Source: Streptomyces sp. NBC_01549
Lineage (GTDB): Bacteria; Actinomycetota; Actinomycetes; Streptomycetales; Streptomycetaceae
NCBI RefSeq assembly: GCF_026339955.1
Contig: NZ_JAPEPW010000001.1
Coordinates: 5,327,001 to 5,391,000 of the forward strand
DNA: 64,000 bases
Reading direction: 5' to 3'
Below are positions 40,899-49,546 of this stretch, in pieces. Every line of letters starts with the position of its first letter. Positions within the stretch are counted from its first letter, which is position 1. The notes beneath the pieces are model-generated. The model was given only the letters and a program-made list of their open reading frames with translations, was not told where the DNA came from and did not search any database. A program made the position numbers and the translations under genes.

Positions 40899-42191
40899 AT
40901 GCCCAGCGAGTTCTTCATTCCCGACCCCGAGGGTCAAGTCCCCACCGCCGAGGGGTACTTCGGCGCGTTCGGCGGCAAGTTCATCCCGGAGGCGCTGGTC
41001 GCCGCCGTGGACGAGGTCGCCGTCGAGTACGACAAGGCGAAGGCGGACCCCGAGTTCGCCCGCGAGCTCGACGACCTGCTCGTCCACTACACCGGGCGCC
41101 CGAGCTCACTCACCGAGGTGTCCCGCTTCGCCGAACACGCCGGTGGAGCGCGCGTCTTCCTCAAGCGGGAGGACCTCAACCACACCGGGTCCCACAAGAT
41201 CAACAACGTGCTCGGTCAGGCCCTCCTCACCAAGCGGATGGGCAAGACCCGCGTCATCGCCGAGACCGGCGCCGGTCAGCACGGTGTGGCCACCGCCACC
41301 GCCTGCGCTCTCTTCGGCCTCGAGTGCACCATCTACATGGGTGAGATCGACACGCAGCGCCAGGCGCTCAACGTGGCCCGTATGCGCATGCTCGGCGCCG
41401 AGGTCATCGCCGTGAAGTCCGGCTCCCGCACCCTCAAGGACGCCATCAACGAGGCCTTCCGGGACTGGGTCGCCAACGTCGACCACACCCACTACCTCTT
41501 CGGGACCGTCGCGGGGCCGCACCCCTTCCCCGCCATGGTCCGCGACTTCCACCGTGTCATCGGCGTCGAGGCCCGGCGGCAGATCCTGGAGCGCGCCGGA
41601 CGGCTCCCCGACGCCGCCATCGCCTGCGTCGGCGGCGGCTCCAACGCCATCGGCCTCTTCCACGCCTTCATCCCGGACACGGACGTACGCCTCATCGGCT
41701 GCGAGCCCGCCGGGCACGGCGTGGAGACCGGGGAGCACGCCGCGACCCTGACCGCCGGCGAACCCGGCATCCTGCACGGGTCGCGGTCGTACGTCCTCCA
41801 GGACGAGGAAGGCCAGATCACCGAGCCCTACTCCATCTCGGCGGGCCTCGACTACCCCGGCATCGGACCCGAGCACTCCTACCTCAAGGACAGCGGCCGC
41901 GGCGAGTATCGCGCGGTCACCGACGACGCGGCCATGCAGGCCCTGCGCCTGCTCTCCCGCACCGAGGGCATCATCCCGGCGATCGAGAGCGCCCACGCGC
42001 TCGCCGGGGCCCTCGAGGTAGGCAAGGAGCTGGGCAAGGACGGGCTGATCATCGTCAACCTGTCCGGGCGCGGCGACAAGGACATGGACACGGCCGCCCG
42101 CTACTTCGGCCTGTACGACACCGCCGCCGACGCCGTCGTCGAGCCGGACGCCGGCAGTGACACCGCCGAGATCGAGGGGGACGCCAAGTGA
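40899..42191 (+). CDS. trpB: Tryptophan synthase beta chain
   Basis: PLP enzyme that joins indole to serine. 430 aa from ATG (MPSEFFIPDPEGQVPTAEG). Motifs are GYFGAFGGKFIPEAL, REDLNHTGSHKINNVLGQ with the PLP Lys near residue 100, AETGAGQHGVATATACAL (Glu of the active site), VGGGSNAIGLFHAF (phosphate loop) and IIVNLSGRGDKDMDTAA. The C-terminus has an acidic extension (AADAVVEPDAGSDTAEIEGD). The last codons overlap the GTG of trpA. Confidence 0.97.
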   Translation: MPSEFFIPDPEGQVPTAEGYFGAFGGKFIPEALVAAVDEVAVEYDKAKADPEFARELDDLLVHYTGRPSSLTEVSRFAEHAGGARVFLKREDLNHTGSHKINNVLGQALLTKRMGKTRVIAETGAGQHGVATATACALFGLECTIYMGEIDTQRQALNVARMRMLGAEVIAVKSGSRTLKDAINEAFRDWVANVDHTHYLFGTVAGPHPFPAMVRDFHRVIGVEARRQILERAGRLPDAAIACVGGGSNAIGLFHAFIPDTDVRLIGCEPAGHGVETGEHAATLTAGEPGILHGSRSYVLQDEEGQITEPYSISAGLDYPGIGPEHSYLKDSGRGEYRAVTDDAAMQALRLLSRTEGIIPAIESAHALAGALEVGKELGKDGLIIVNLSGRGDKDMDTAARYFGLYDTAADAVVEPDAGSDTAEIEGDAK

Positions 42192-43003
42192 GCGGCAACA
42201 TCCAGCTGTTGAGCGACACCCTCGCCGCCGCGAAGGCGGAGGGGCGCTCCGCCCTCATCGCCTATCTGCCGGCCGGCTTCCCGACGGTGGACGGCGGGAT
42301 CGCGGCCGTCAAGGCCGTCTTCGAGGGCGGCGCGGACATCGTCGAGGTCGGCCTGCCGCACAGCGACCCCGTCCTCGACGGTCCCGTCATCCAGACCGCC
42401 GACGACATCGCCCTCAAGGGCGGCGTCAGGATCGCCGATGTCATGCGCACGGTCCGCGAGGCGCACGGGGCCACCGGGAAGCCGGTGCTCGTCATGACGT
42501 ACTGGAACCCCATCGACCGCTACGGCGTCGAGCGCTTCACCGCCGAGCTTGCGGACGCGGGCGGAGCGGGCTGCATCCTGCCCGACCTGCCCGTCCAGGA
42601 GTCGGCGCTGTGGAGGGAGCACGCGCAGAAGCACGGTCTCGCGACCGTCTTCGTCGTCGCGCCCAGCAGCAAGGACGCCCGGCTCGCCGAGATCACGGCG
42701 GCGGGCAGCGGGTTTGTCTACGCGGCCTCGCTGATGGGGGTCACGGGCACACGGGAGTCGGTGGGCGCCCAGGCCCAGGACCTGGTGCGGCGCACCAAGG
42801 CCACCACCGAGCTGCCGGTCTGTGTCGGGCTCGGCGTCTCCAACGCCACCCAGGCCGCCGAGGTGGCCGGCTTCGCCGACGGCGTGATCGTCGGCTCGGC
42901 CTTCGTCAAGCGGATGCTGGACGCGGCGGACGAGGCCGCGGGTCTCGACGCGGTACGCGCCCTCGCGGGCGATCTGGCGAAGGGCGTGCGCGGCACGGCC
43001 TGA
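42188..43003 (+). CDS. trpA: Tryptophan synthase alpha chain
   Basis: Cleaves indole-3-glycerol phosphate to indole, which passes to TrpB. 271 aa from a GTG overlapping the trpB stop. Motifs are IAYLPAGFPTVDGGIAAV, GGADIVEVGLPHSDPVLDGP (catalytic Glu and Asp), VLVMTYWNPIDRYGVERF, DLPVQES, YAASLMGVTG and VCVGLGVSNATQAAEVAG. It ends the trp operon; a perfect hairpin lies 75 bases beyond. Confidence 0.97.
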   Translation: MSGNIQLLSDTLAAAKAEGRSALIAYLPAGFPTVDGGIAAVKAVFEGGADIVEVGLPHSDPVLDGPVIQTADDIALKGGVRIADVMRTVREAHGATGKPVLVMTYWNPIDRYGVERFTAELADAGGAGCILPDLPVQESALWREHAQKHGLATVFVVAPSSKDARLAEITAAGSGFVYAASLMGVTGTRESVGAQAQDLVRRTKATTELPVCVGLGVSNATQAAEVAGFADGVIVGSAFVKRMLDAADEAAGLDAVRALAGDLAKGVRGTA

Positions 43004-43077
43004 GACATCTTCCGTCGCGTACGCGTTCTGTTGCGCACGTAACGGACAATCCGCTCACTCGAACGGGTGGACCTGGG

Positions 43078-43106
43078 ACCGGGGAGGCGCGCTGCGCCTC
43101 CCCGGT
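43078..43106 (+). terminator. Terminator of the trp operon
   Basis: ACCGGGGAGGCGC and GCGCCTCCCCGGT form a perfect 13-bp stem with a 3-base loop, followed by TCGTTCT. It ends 15 bases before the next start codon. Confidence 0.88.
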
Positions 43107-43120
43107 TCGTTCTGCCGGTT

Positions 43121-43897
43121 GTGAGCGAGAAGAACCGTGACGGAAAGCGCACCGCCCGCGAGCGGATGGCGGTCGAGCGAGAGAAGCAGAAGGCCGCGGA
43201 CAAGCGCCGGCGGGCGCTGATCGTGGGCGCGTCGGTGGTGTGCGTCCTGGTTCTTGCCGGGGTGGTGGGCGTCCTGGCCGCCAACTCGGGCAAGGACAAG
43301 AAGAGCGCCGCGTCGGGCCCGGCCGTGTCGCCCTCGGGCGCGACCGGCAAGGACGGCCTCGCCATCCCCGTCGGCAAGGACGGCGCCAAGTCGGCTCTCA
43401 CGGTCTGGGAGGACTTCCGCTGCCCGGCTTGCCAGGCCTTCGAGACGGTGTACCGCCCGACGATCCACGAGCTGGTGGACGCCGGAAAGCTCAGGGTCGA
43501 ATACCACCTGGTCACGCTCATCGACGACGGCAGGGGCGGCAGCGGCTCCCGGCACGCGGCCAACGCCGCGGCCTGTGCCCAGGACGCCGGAAAGTTCACG
43601 CAGTACCACGACGTGCTGTACGAGAACCAGCCCAACGAGGCCAACGACGACTTCTCGAACGACGGCAAGCTCATCGAGCTGGCGGGCAAGGTCGACGGGC
43701 TGAACACCCCCGCCTTCCAGAAGTGCGTCAAGGACGGCACGCACAACAGCTGGGTCGTGAAGTCGAACGCGGCCTTCCAGAACAGCGGTTTCAGGGGCAC
43801 GCCGACCGTGCTGCTGGGCGGCAAGAACATCTACGAGGACCAGACGATGACGCCCGCGAAGCTCAAGCAGATGGTGGAGGCGGAGAACAAGGCCTGA
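43121..43897 (+). CDS. Membrane-anchored DsbA-like thioredoxin-fold protein
   Basis: GTG at 43121 (MSEKNRDGKRTARERM), 258 aa; the ribosome-binding site is weak and hidden near the trp terminator. A basic head (1-35) precedes one membrane segment (LIVGASVVCVLVLAGVVGVLAA), so the domain lies outside. Active site WEDFRCPACQAFETVY (CPAC) near residue 105; cis-Pro region GFRGTPTVLLGGKNIYE. Thioredoxin_4 family, likely an oxidase or isomerase of exported proteins. It is related in layout to the protein at 11040-11891. Confidence 0.9.
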   Translation: MSEKNRDGKRTARERMAVEREKQKAADKRRRALIVGASVVCVLVLAGVVGVLAANSGKDKKSAASGPAVSPSGATGKDGLAIPVGKDGAKSALTVWEDFRCPACQAFETVYRPTIHELVDAGKLRVEYHLVTLIDDGRGGSGSRHAANAAACAQDAGKFTQYHDVLYENQPNEANDDFSNDGKLIELAGKVDGLNTPAFQKCVKDGTHNSWVVKSNAAFQNSGFRGTPTVLLGGKNIYEDQTMTPAKLKQMVEAENKA

Positions 43898-44027
43898 GCC
43901 CGGCGTCGGCCCTGTGTCCCCGGCCCGGAAACGGGCCTGGGGCGGCTCGTGTCGTGGCCCCTGTTATGGACCCGTAGCCGGGCTGCTTGCCGTGGGTCCG
44001 GTCCGGCAGGGTAGCGTCGACCCTGCC

Positions 44028-45146
44028 ATGGATATCGCCTACATTCCCAGCCCGTCGCACGGTGTGGTGCACCTCGGCCCCATCCCGCTGCGCGGCTACG
44101 CGTTCTGCATCATCATCGGCGTCTTCGTAGCCGTCTGGCTCGGCAACAAACGCTGGATCGCCCGGGGTGGGCGGCCTGGCACGGTGGCCGACATCGCGGT
44201 CTGGGCCGTCCCGTTCGGTCTCGTCGGCGGCCGGCTCTATCACGTGATCACGGACTACGAGCTGTACTTCAGCGACGGCCGTGACTGGGTGGACGCCTTC
44301 AAGGTGTGGCAGGGCGGCCTCGGCATCTGGGGCGCGATCGCGCTCGGTGCGGTGGGCGCGTGGATCGGCTGCCGCCGACGCGGCATCCCGCTCCCCGCCT
44401 GGGCCGACGCCCTCGCCCCCGGCATCGTCTTCGCCCAGGCCATCGGGCGCTGGGGCAACTGGTTCAACCAGGAGCTGTACGGCAAGGCCACGGACGTGCC
44501 GTGGGCGCTGCACATCACGTCCGCCACGGACGGGCGCGTGCCGGGGTACTACCACCCGACGTTCCTGTACGAGTCCCTGTGGTGCGTCGGCGTCGGCCTC
44601 CTCGTCATCTGGGCGGACCGCCGCTTCACGCTGGGCCACGGGCGGGCGTTCGCGCTGTACGTCGCCGCGTACTGCGTCGGCCGCGGCTGGATCGAGTACA
44701 TGCGCGTCGACGACGCCCACCACATCCTGGGCCTGCGTCTCAACGACTGGACCGCGATGGTGGTCTTCCTCCTCGCGGTGATCTACATCGTGGTGTCGGC
44801 GCGGCTGCGGCCGGGACGCGAGGAGATCGTCGAGCCGGACGGGGACACCCCCGACGGGGATGCCGTCGCCCTCGACAAGAAGGCCGACGACAAGGCCGAC
44901 AGCAAGGCTGACGACAAGGCCGATGACGAGGTCGACGACAAGGTCGACGACAAGGCTGACGACGAGGCCGCCGAGACGACCGACACGAAGTCCGACGCCA
45001 AGAAGCCGGACGCGAAGAAGCTCGACGCGAAGACGGACACCGGGTCCGACGAACCCGCGCAGTCCAAGGAGTCCGTGAAGCCTTCGGAGTCCGAGGAGTC
45101 CGTGGGGCCGGCGAAGGGCGAGGCCGAGTCGGCCAAGAAGGTCTGA
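44028..45146 (+). CDS. lgt: Prolipoprotein diacylglyceryl transferase with long charged tail
   Basis: First step of lipoprotein maturation: transfers diacylglycerol from phosphatidylglycerol to the lipobox cysteine. ATG at 44028 (MDIAYIPSPSHGVVHLG), 372 aa. Seven membrane segments lie between residues 20 and 265. Key motifs are GLVGGRLYHVITD (essential His), the Lgt signature AIGRWGNWFNQELYG (essential Arg and Asn), and RGWIEYMRVDDAH. Residues 275-372 are a tail of repeated KADDK, KVDDK and DAKK units, then Ser/Glu-rich sequence, absent from short Lgt proteins such as that of E. coli. Confidence 0.95.
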   Translation: MDIAYIPSPSHGVVHLGPIPLRGYAFCIIIGVFVAVWLGNKRWIARGGRPGTVADIAVWAVPFGLVGGRLYHVITDYELYFSDGRDWVDAFKVWQGGLGIWGAIALGAVGAWIGCRRRGIPLPAWADALAPGIVFAQAIGRWGNWFNQELYGKATDVPWALHITSATDGRVPGYYHPTFLYESLWCVGVGLLVIWADRRFTLGHGRAFALYVAAYCVGRGWIEYMRVDDAHHILGLRLNDWTAMVVFLLAVIYIVVSARLRPGREEIVEPDGDTPDGDAVALDKKADDKADSKADDKADDEVDDKVDDKADDEAAETTDTKSDAKKPDAKKLDAKTDTGSDEPAQSKESVKPSESEESVGPAKGEAESAKKV

Positions 45147-45165
45147 GTTCCCCCGGTACGTCGAA

Positions 45166-45197
45166 GGGGGCGCCGCGTCCGAGGACGCGGCGCCCCC
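45166..45197. terminator. Bidirectional terminator between lgt and the convergent operon
   Basis: GGGGGCGCCGCGTCC and GGACGCGGCGCCCCC form a perfect 15-bp stem with a 2-base gap. It lies 19 bases after the lgt stop and 6 bases past the last gene of the minus-strand operon. Confidence 0.88.
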
Positions 45198-45202
45198 TTC
45201 AC

Positions 45203-46039
45203 TCATTTCCGGCAGGCCAGCGCCAGCGTGCGGCGGGCGCACGCCACGACCGCCGCGTCCACGAAACGGCCGTCGGGCAGGGCCTGGGCGCCCGGCTCGG
45301 TGGCGGCGGCCTTGACGATGAGCTCGGCGGTCTCGACCTCGGCCGGGGTCGGGAGATAGGCGTGTTCGATCACCGGGAGCTGGCGGGGGTGGATGGCCGC
45401 GCGGCCGAGGAAGCCCAGGGTGCGCCCGTGGGCGCAGGAGGCGGCCAGTCCTTCGAGGTCCCGGATGTCCGGGTAGATCGACTGCGTGGGCGGCGCGAGG
45501 CCGGCGGCCCGGGCGGCGACCACGATCCGGGCGCGGGCCCAGTCCAGGCCCGCGTCCTCCCGTACGCCCAGGTCGGCCCGTAGATCCGCCTCCCCCAGCC
45601 CGATGCCGCGCACCGCCGGGTGGGCCGCGGCGATGGTGAAGGCGTGTTCGACGCCGAGGGCGGTTTCCAGGAGGGCGTACAGGGGGGTCGCGCCTTTCTC
45701 GGCGGGCGCGGCGTGTTCGGCGACCCGGACGACGTCGGCCGGGGAGGTCACCTTGGGCAGCCGGAGGCCGGAGAGGCCGGGGAGCGGGGCGAGCGTGCTC
45801 AGGTCGGCCTCGGAGACGGGGCCGTCCAGCGCGTTCACGCGGACATGGACCGGGACCGGGGGAGAGTCCGAGAGCAACTCGGCGGTGGCGGCGCGGGCGT
45901 ACTTCTTGCGGTGCGGGGCGACCGCGTCCTCCAGGTCGATCAGGACGATGTCCGCGCCGGAGACGAGGGCCTTGGCCACCACCTCCGGGCGGTCTCCGGG
46001 GGCGTAGAGCCAGGTGAGCGGGAGGGCCGGGATCGTCAT
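45203..46039 (-). CDS. CitE-type CoA ester lyase (HpcH/HpaI family)
   Basis: 278 aa from ATG at 46039 (MTIPALPLTWLYAPGDRPE). CitE-like motifs are LYAPGDRPEVVAKAL, DIVLIDLEDAVAPHRK (acidic metal ligand), VHVRVNALDGP, GLRLPKVTSPADV, LLETALGVEHAF (second acid) and GIGLGEADLRADLG. Members cleave or form CoA thioesters such as citramalyl-CoA, malyl-CoA or citryl-CoA. It is the last gene of a seven-gene operon, overlapping the CoA-transferase gene by ATGA, so the two probably act in series. The substrate is unknown. Confidence 0.9.
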   Translation of the reverse strand: MTIPALPLTWLYAPGDRPEVVAKALVSGADIVLIDLEDAVAPHRKKYARAATAELLSDSPPVPVHVRVNALDGPVSEADLSTLAPLPGLSGLRLPKVTSPADVVRVAEHAAPAEKGATPLYALLETALGVEHAFTIAAAHPAVRGIGLGEADLRADLGVREDAGLDWARARIVVAARAAGLAPPTQSIYPDIRDLEGLAASCAHGRTLGFLGRAAIHPRQLPVIEHAYLPTPAEVETAELIVKAAATEPGAQALPDGRFVDAAVVACARRTLALACRK

Positions 46040-47256
46040 AGGGCGCCTTCCGATCTGAGGGTGGTGATCTCGGTGTCGGACAGGCCGAGTTCGGTGAGGA
46101 CGGCGTCGGTGTCGGCGCCGTGGGGGCGGCCCGCCCAGCGGATCGCGCCGGGGGTGGCGGAGAGCCGGAAGAGGACGTTCTGCATGCGCAGTGGGCCGAG
46201 TTCGGGGTCGGCGACGGTGGTGAGCGTGTCCAGGGCCGCGTACTGCGGGTCCTCCATCACGTCCCGTACGTCCTGGATCGGGGCCACCGCCGCCTCCGCT
46301 TTCTCGAAGGCGTCCAGGACCTCGGCGCGGCTGTGGCGGGCGATCCAGGTGCCCACCGCCTCGTCCAGGACGTCCGCGTGGCGGGCCCGGTCGGCGCCCG
46401 TCGCGAACCACGGTTCCTCGATCAGCTCCGGGCGTCCGACCAGCCGCATCAGCCGCTCGGCGATCGACTGGGCGGAGGTGGAGACGGCGACCCAGGAGCC
46501 GTCCGCCGTGCGGTAGGTGTTGCGGGGTGCGTTGTTCGCGGAGCGGTTGCCGGTACGGGGCTGGACGTGGCCCAACTGGTCGTACCAGAGCGGCTGTGGG
46601 CCGAGCACGGTGAGGATCGGCTCGATGATCGCCATGTCGATCATCTGGCCGCGGTCCGACGTGTCGCGGGCGCGGAGCGCGGCCAGTACGGCGTAGGCCG
46701 TCGCCAGGCCCGCGATCGAGTCGGCCAGGCCGAAGGGCGGAAGGGTCGGCGGGGAGTCGGGTTCGCCGGTGATCGCCGCGAAGCCGCTCATCGCCTCGGC
46801 GAGCGTGCCGAATCCGGGGCGGTGCGCGTACGGGCCGAACTGGCCGAAGGCGGTCACACGGGCGAGGACGAGGCGGGGGTTGGCGGCCGACAGTTCCTCC
46901 CAGCCCAGGTCCCACTTCTCCAGGGTGCCGGGCCGGAAGTTCTCGATGATCACGTCGGCGGTGGCGGCGAGGCGCAGGAGGGTGGCGCGGCCGCCGGGCC
47001 TGGACAGGTCGAGGGTGATGGTGCGTTTGTTGCGGCCGAGGAGCTTCCACCACAGGCCGATGCCGTCCTTCGACGGGCCGTGGCCCCGGGACGGGTCGGG
47101 CTTGGCCGGGTGCTCGACCTTGACGACCTCCGCGCCGAAGTCGCCGAGCATGGTGGCGGCGAGCGGCCCGGCGAAGAGGGTGGCGAGGTCGAGGACGCGC
47201 AGCCCGGTGAGCGGGCCGCGATCCGTCCCCGCCTCGTGGTCGGTGTGCCCGTTCAT
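46036..47256 (-). CDS. CaiB/BaiF-type (class III) CoA-transferase
   Basis: 406 aa from ATG at 47256 (MNGHTDHEAGTDRGP), overlapping the sugar-kinase stop. Family features are LTGLRVLDLATLFAGPLAATMLGDFGAEVVKVEHP, GLWWKLLGRNKRTITLDL, ADVIIENFRPGTLEKW, AFGQFGPYAHRPGFGTLAEAMSG and DMAIIEPILTVLG. The acidic nucleophile expected after the FxQ/GPY region is likely Asp or Glu in this last stretch. It transfers CoA between carboxylic acids and may activate the compound cleaved by the adjacent CitE-type lyase. Confidence 0.9.
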   Translation of the reverse strand: MNGHTDHEAGTDRGPLTGLRVLDLATLFAGPLAATMLGDFGAEVVKVEHPAKPDPSRGHGPSKDGIGLWWKLLGRNKRTITLDLSRPGGRATLLRLAATADVIIENFRPGTLEKWDLGWEELSAANPRLVLARVTAFGQFGPYAHRPGFGTLAEAMSGFAAITGEPDSPPTLPPFGLADSIAGLATAYAVLAALRARDTSDRGQMIDMAIIEPILTVLGPQPLWYDQLGHVQPRTGNRSANNAPRNTYRTADGSWVAVSTSAQSIAERLMRLVGRPELIEEPWFATGADRARHADVLDEAVGTWIARHSRAEVLDAFEKAEAAVAPIQDVRDVMEDPQYAALDTLTTVADPELGPLRMQNVLFRLSATPGAIRWAGRPHGADTDAVLTELGLSDTEITTLRSEGAL

Positions 47257-48164
47257 GAGGTGTGCCGGGTGTTCGAGGCGGCCTGGGCGTCGATCTCGGA
47301 GCGGTAGGGCATCGAGGACGAGGCGCCGGGGCGCTGCACCGACATGGACGCCGCCGTCGACGCCCACGCGAGGGCGGCGCGCATCGGCCGGCCCTCCGCC
47401 AGCGCGACCGCGAGGGTGCCGACGAAGGTGTCGCCCGCGCCGGTCGAGTCCACGGCGGTGACCCGGGGTGCGGGCACGGTGAAAGGTTCGGCGCCGCGGG
47501 ACGCGTACAGACTGCCCGCCGCGCCCAGTGTGACGACGACTTCGGGTACCTGGTCGAGCAGGGCGGTGGCCGCGTCGCGGGGGTCGGTGAGGCCGGTGAG
47601 CGCGGCGGCCTCGTGTTCGTTGGGCACCAACAGGTCGATGGAGGCGAGGAGTTCGGGCGGCAGGGACTGTACGGGGGAGGGGGTCAGGATGGTCCGGACG
47701 CCGTGGCGGCGCGCGGCCTCGGCGCCCGCGAGGACGGCGGCCAGCGGGATCTCCAGTTGGAGTAGCAGGGCGTCGGCGCTGGTGATGAGCGCCTCGTCGC
47801 CGGGGGCGAGGTGGTCGACGGTGCCGTTGGCGCCGGGGATGACGACGATCTCGTTGCCGCCCTCGTCGTCCACGACGATGTGCGCGGTGCCGGACGGGCC
47901 CTCGGTGGTGCGCAGGTGGTCGGTGTCCACGCCCGAGTGCTCCAGGGTCGTACGGAGCTGGGAGCCGAAGGCGTCGGCGCCCACCGCGCCGATCATCGAG
48001 ACGTCGGCGCCCGCGTGGGCCGCGGCCACCGCCTGGCCCGCGCCCTTGCCGCCGGGGATCGTACGGAACTCACGGCCTGTCACGGTCTCTCCGCGCTGCG
48101 GGGCCTTGGCGACGTACGCGACGAGATCCATGTTCGTGCTGCCGAGCACGGCGATATGGGTCAT
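47253..48164 (-). CDS. PfkB-family sugar kinase (ribokinase-like)
   Basis: 303 aa from ATG at 48164. It opens with MTHIAVLGSTNMDLVAYVA, then GREFRTIPGGKGAGQAVAAA, the ribokinase sugar-binding signature with GGKG-NxA-type spacing (here GGKGAGQA, Gln in place of Asn). The ATP-site and catalytic base are in VTAVDSTGAGDTFVGTLAVAL (Asp of AGD). The ribokinase reaction is ribose to ribose-5-phosphate; other nucleosides or sugars are possible. Placed between glycohydrolase and CoA-transferase genes, with ATGA overlaps at both ends. Confidence 0.88.
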   Translation of the reverse strand: MTHIAVLGSTNMDLVAYVAKAPQRGETVTGREFRTIPGGKGAGQAVAAAHAGADVSMIGAVGADAFGSQLRTTLEHSGVDTDHLRTTEGPSGTAHIVVDDEGGNEIVVIPGANGTVDHLAPGDEALITSADALLLQLEIPLAAVLAGAEAARRHGVRTILTPSPVQSLPPELLASIDLLVPNEHEAAALTGLTDPRDAATALLDQVPEVVVTLGAAGSLYASRGAEPFTVPAPRVTAVDSTGAGDTFVGTLAVALAEGRPMRAALAWASTAASMSVQRPGASSSMPYRSEIDAQAASNTRHTS

Positions 48165-49546
48165 GGGTGACGGGTCTCCCGGTGCGTGAGCTGGTGGGTC
48201 AGCCGGTGGGTCAGCTGGGCGAGGGTGTCGAAGCCGATGCCGTCGAAGTCGGCGACGGAGGTGGCGAGGCGGTTCTTGAGGGGGGTGGTCCAGTGGTCGG
48301 GGAGCGCGGTGGGGGTGCCGGTGAGCAGGCCCGCGACGCTGCCCGCCGTCGCGCCGTTGGAGTCGGTGTCCCAGCCGCCGGACACCGCGCGGCAGACGGA
48401 GCCGGAGAAGTCGCCGTCCGCGTGGGTGAGGGCGGCGGCGATCAGGGCCGTGTTGGGGAGGGCGTGGACCCAGTGGTACGCGCGGTGGGTGGTGTGCAGT
48501 GCGTCGACGACCGTGTCGAAGTCCTTGGTGGTGCGGGCGAGGTGGACGGCGTGGTGGATCGCCCCGGCCAGGCGGGAGGCGGGGGGTACGACGGTGAGGC
48601 CGGTGCGCAGGCAGGCGTGAATGTCGGCGCGGCCGGTGGCCGCCTCGGCGATGGTGGCCGCCGTGAACATCGCGGCGTACACGCCGTTCGCGGTGTGGGT
48701 GAGGGTGGCGTCCCGGTGGGCGGCCTCCGCGGCGGCGGCCGGATCGCCCGGGTTCGTCCAGCCGTGGACGTCGGCGCGGATCAGGGCGCCGATCCATTCG
48801 CGGAAGGGGTTGCGGTGGTGGGCCGTGTGCGGGGGTTCGATACCGGTGAGGAGGTTGCGGTAGGCGATGCGTTCGGCGGTGAACGTGCGGCCCGCGGGGA
48901 GTTCGTCCAGCCAGAGGCGGGCCACGTCGGTGGTCGTGAAGTCCCTGCCGTACCGCTGGAGCAACAGGAGGTTCAGCAGGGGGTAGTTGAGGTCGTCGTC
49001 CTCGGGCATGCCGTCGATGTTCTCGGCGAGGGAGGTGGGGGCGGAGCGTCTGTTCCAGGGGTGGGCGCGCAGGAGGTCGTCGGGTACGCCCCGGGCGGTG
49101 AACCAGGTGCGCAGGGGCCAGTTTCCGGTGGCCCGGGCCAGCTGTCGGATGCCGTCCAGGGGGAGCTTCTCCACCGGTTTGCCGAGGAGACAGCCGACCG
49201 CTCTGCCCAGCCAGGCGGCTTCCAGGCGGGCCGGGGCGGGCGCCGGGGCGGGCACGGACCGGGCGGGCCAGTGAGGGCAGCGGGCCTTGATCTGCCCCAG
49301 TTCCGTCGGCTCCGCGTCCGCCAACTTGCTGGGCAGTTCCGCCAGTTCGTCCAAGAGGTCTCTCGCCAGCGCCCGCAGGTATCGCGAGGCCGCGGTCGCG
49401 GACGCGCCTGCGCGCGGTGGGGCCCCCGGGCCGCCCGCCGCGTGCCAGCGGGCGGCGATCGCGCCCGGTTCTCGGCCGTCCTGGTGTGCTTGGGTGAGTT
49501 CGTGGCCGAGGAGGTCCTCCGGTTGGACCCAGGTCAGTCGGAGCAT
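48161..49546 (-). CDS. ADP-ribosylglycohydrolase family protein with N-terminal extension (copy 1)
   Basis: 461 aa from ATG at 49546 (MLRLTWVQPEDLLGHELTQ). About 110 residues of helical, Ala/Pro-rich sequence precede the glycohydrolase domain. The domain starts at LEAAWLGRAVGCLLGKPVEK, has an acidic cluster EDDDLNYPLLNLLLLQRYG where family members have TDDT, and closes with AVSGGWDTDSNGATAGSVAG, the DxD metal motif. It should bind two Mg2+ and cleave an N- or O-glycosidic bond to ribose. The first acidic motif is shifted, so specificity may differ from the classic enzymes. It overlaps the next upstream gene by 13 bases. Confidence 0.88.
   Translation of the reverse strand: MLRLTWVQPEDLLGHELTQAHQDGREPGAIAARWHAAGGPGAPPRAGASATAASRYLRALARDLLDELAELPSKLADAEPTELGQIKARCPHWPARSVPAPAPAPARLEAAWLGRAVGCLLGKPVEKLPLDGIRQLARATGNWPLRTWFTARGVPDDLLRAHPWNRRSAPTSLAENIDGMPEDDDLNYPLLNLLLLQRYGRDFTTTDVARLWLDELPAGRTFTAERIAYRNLLTGIEPPHTAHHRNPFREWIGALIRADVHGWTNPGDPAAAAEAAHRDATLTHTANGVYAAMFTAATIAEAATGRADIHACLRTGLTVVPPASRLAGAIHHAVHLARTTKDFDTVVDALHTTHRAYHWVHALPNTALIAAALTHADGDFSGSVCRAVSGGWDTDSNGATAGSVAGLLTGTPTALPDHWTTPLKNRLATSVADFDGIGFDTLAQLTHRLTHQLTHRETRHP

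Noticed and set aside
45203..47053. Single large protein covering the lyase and part of the CoA-transferase gene
   Set aside because: The extra N-terminal part is Arg/Pro/His-rich shadow sequence. The real lyase starts at 46039, overlapping the CoA-transferase stop.
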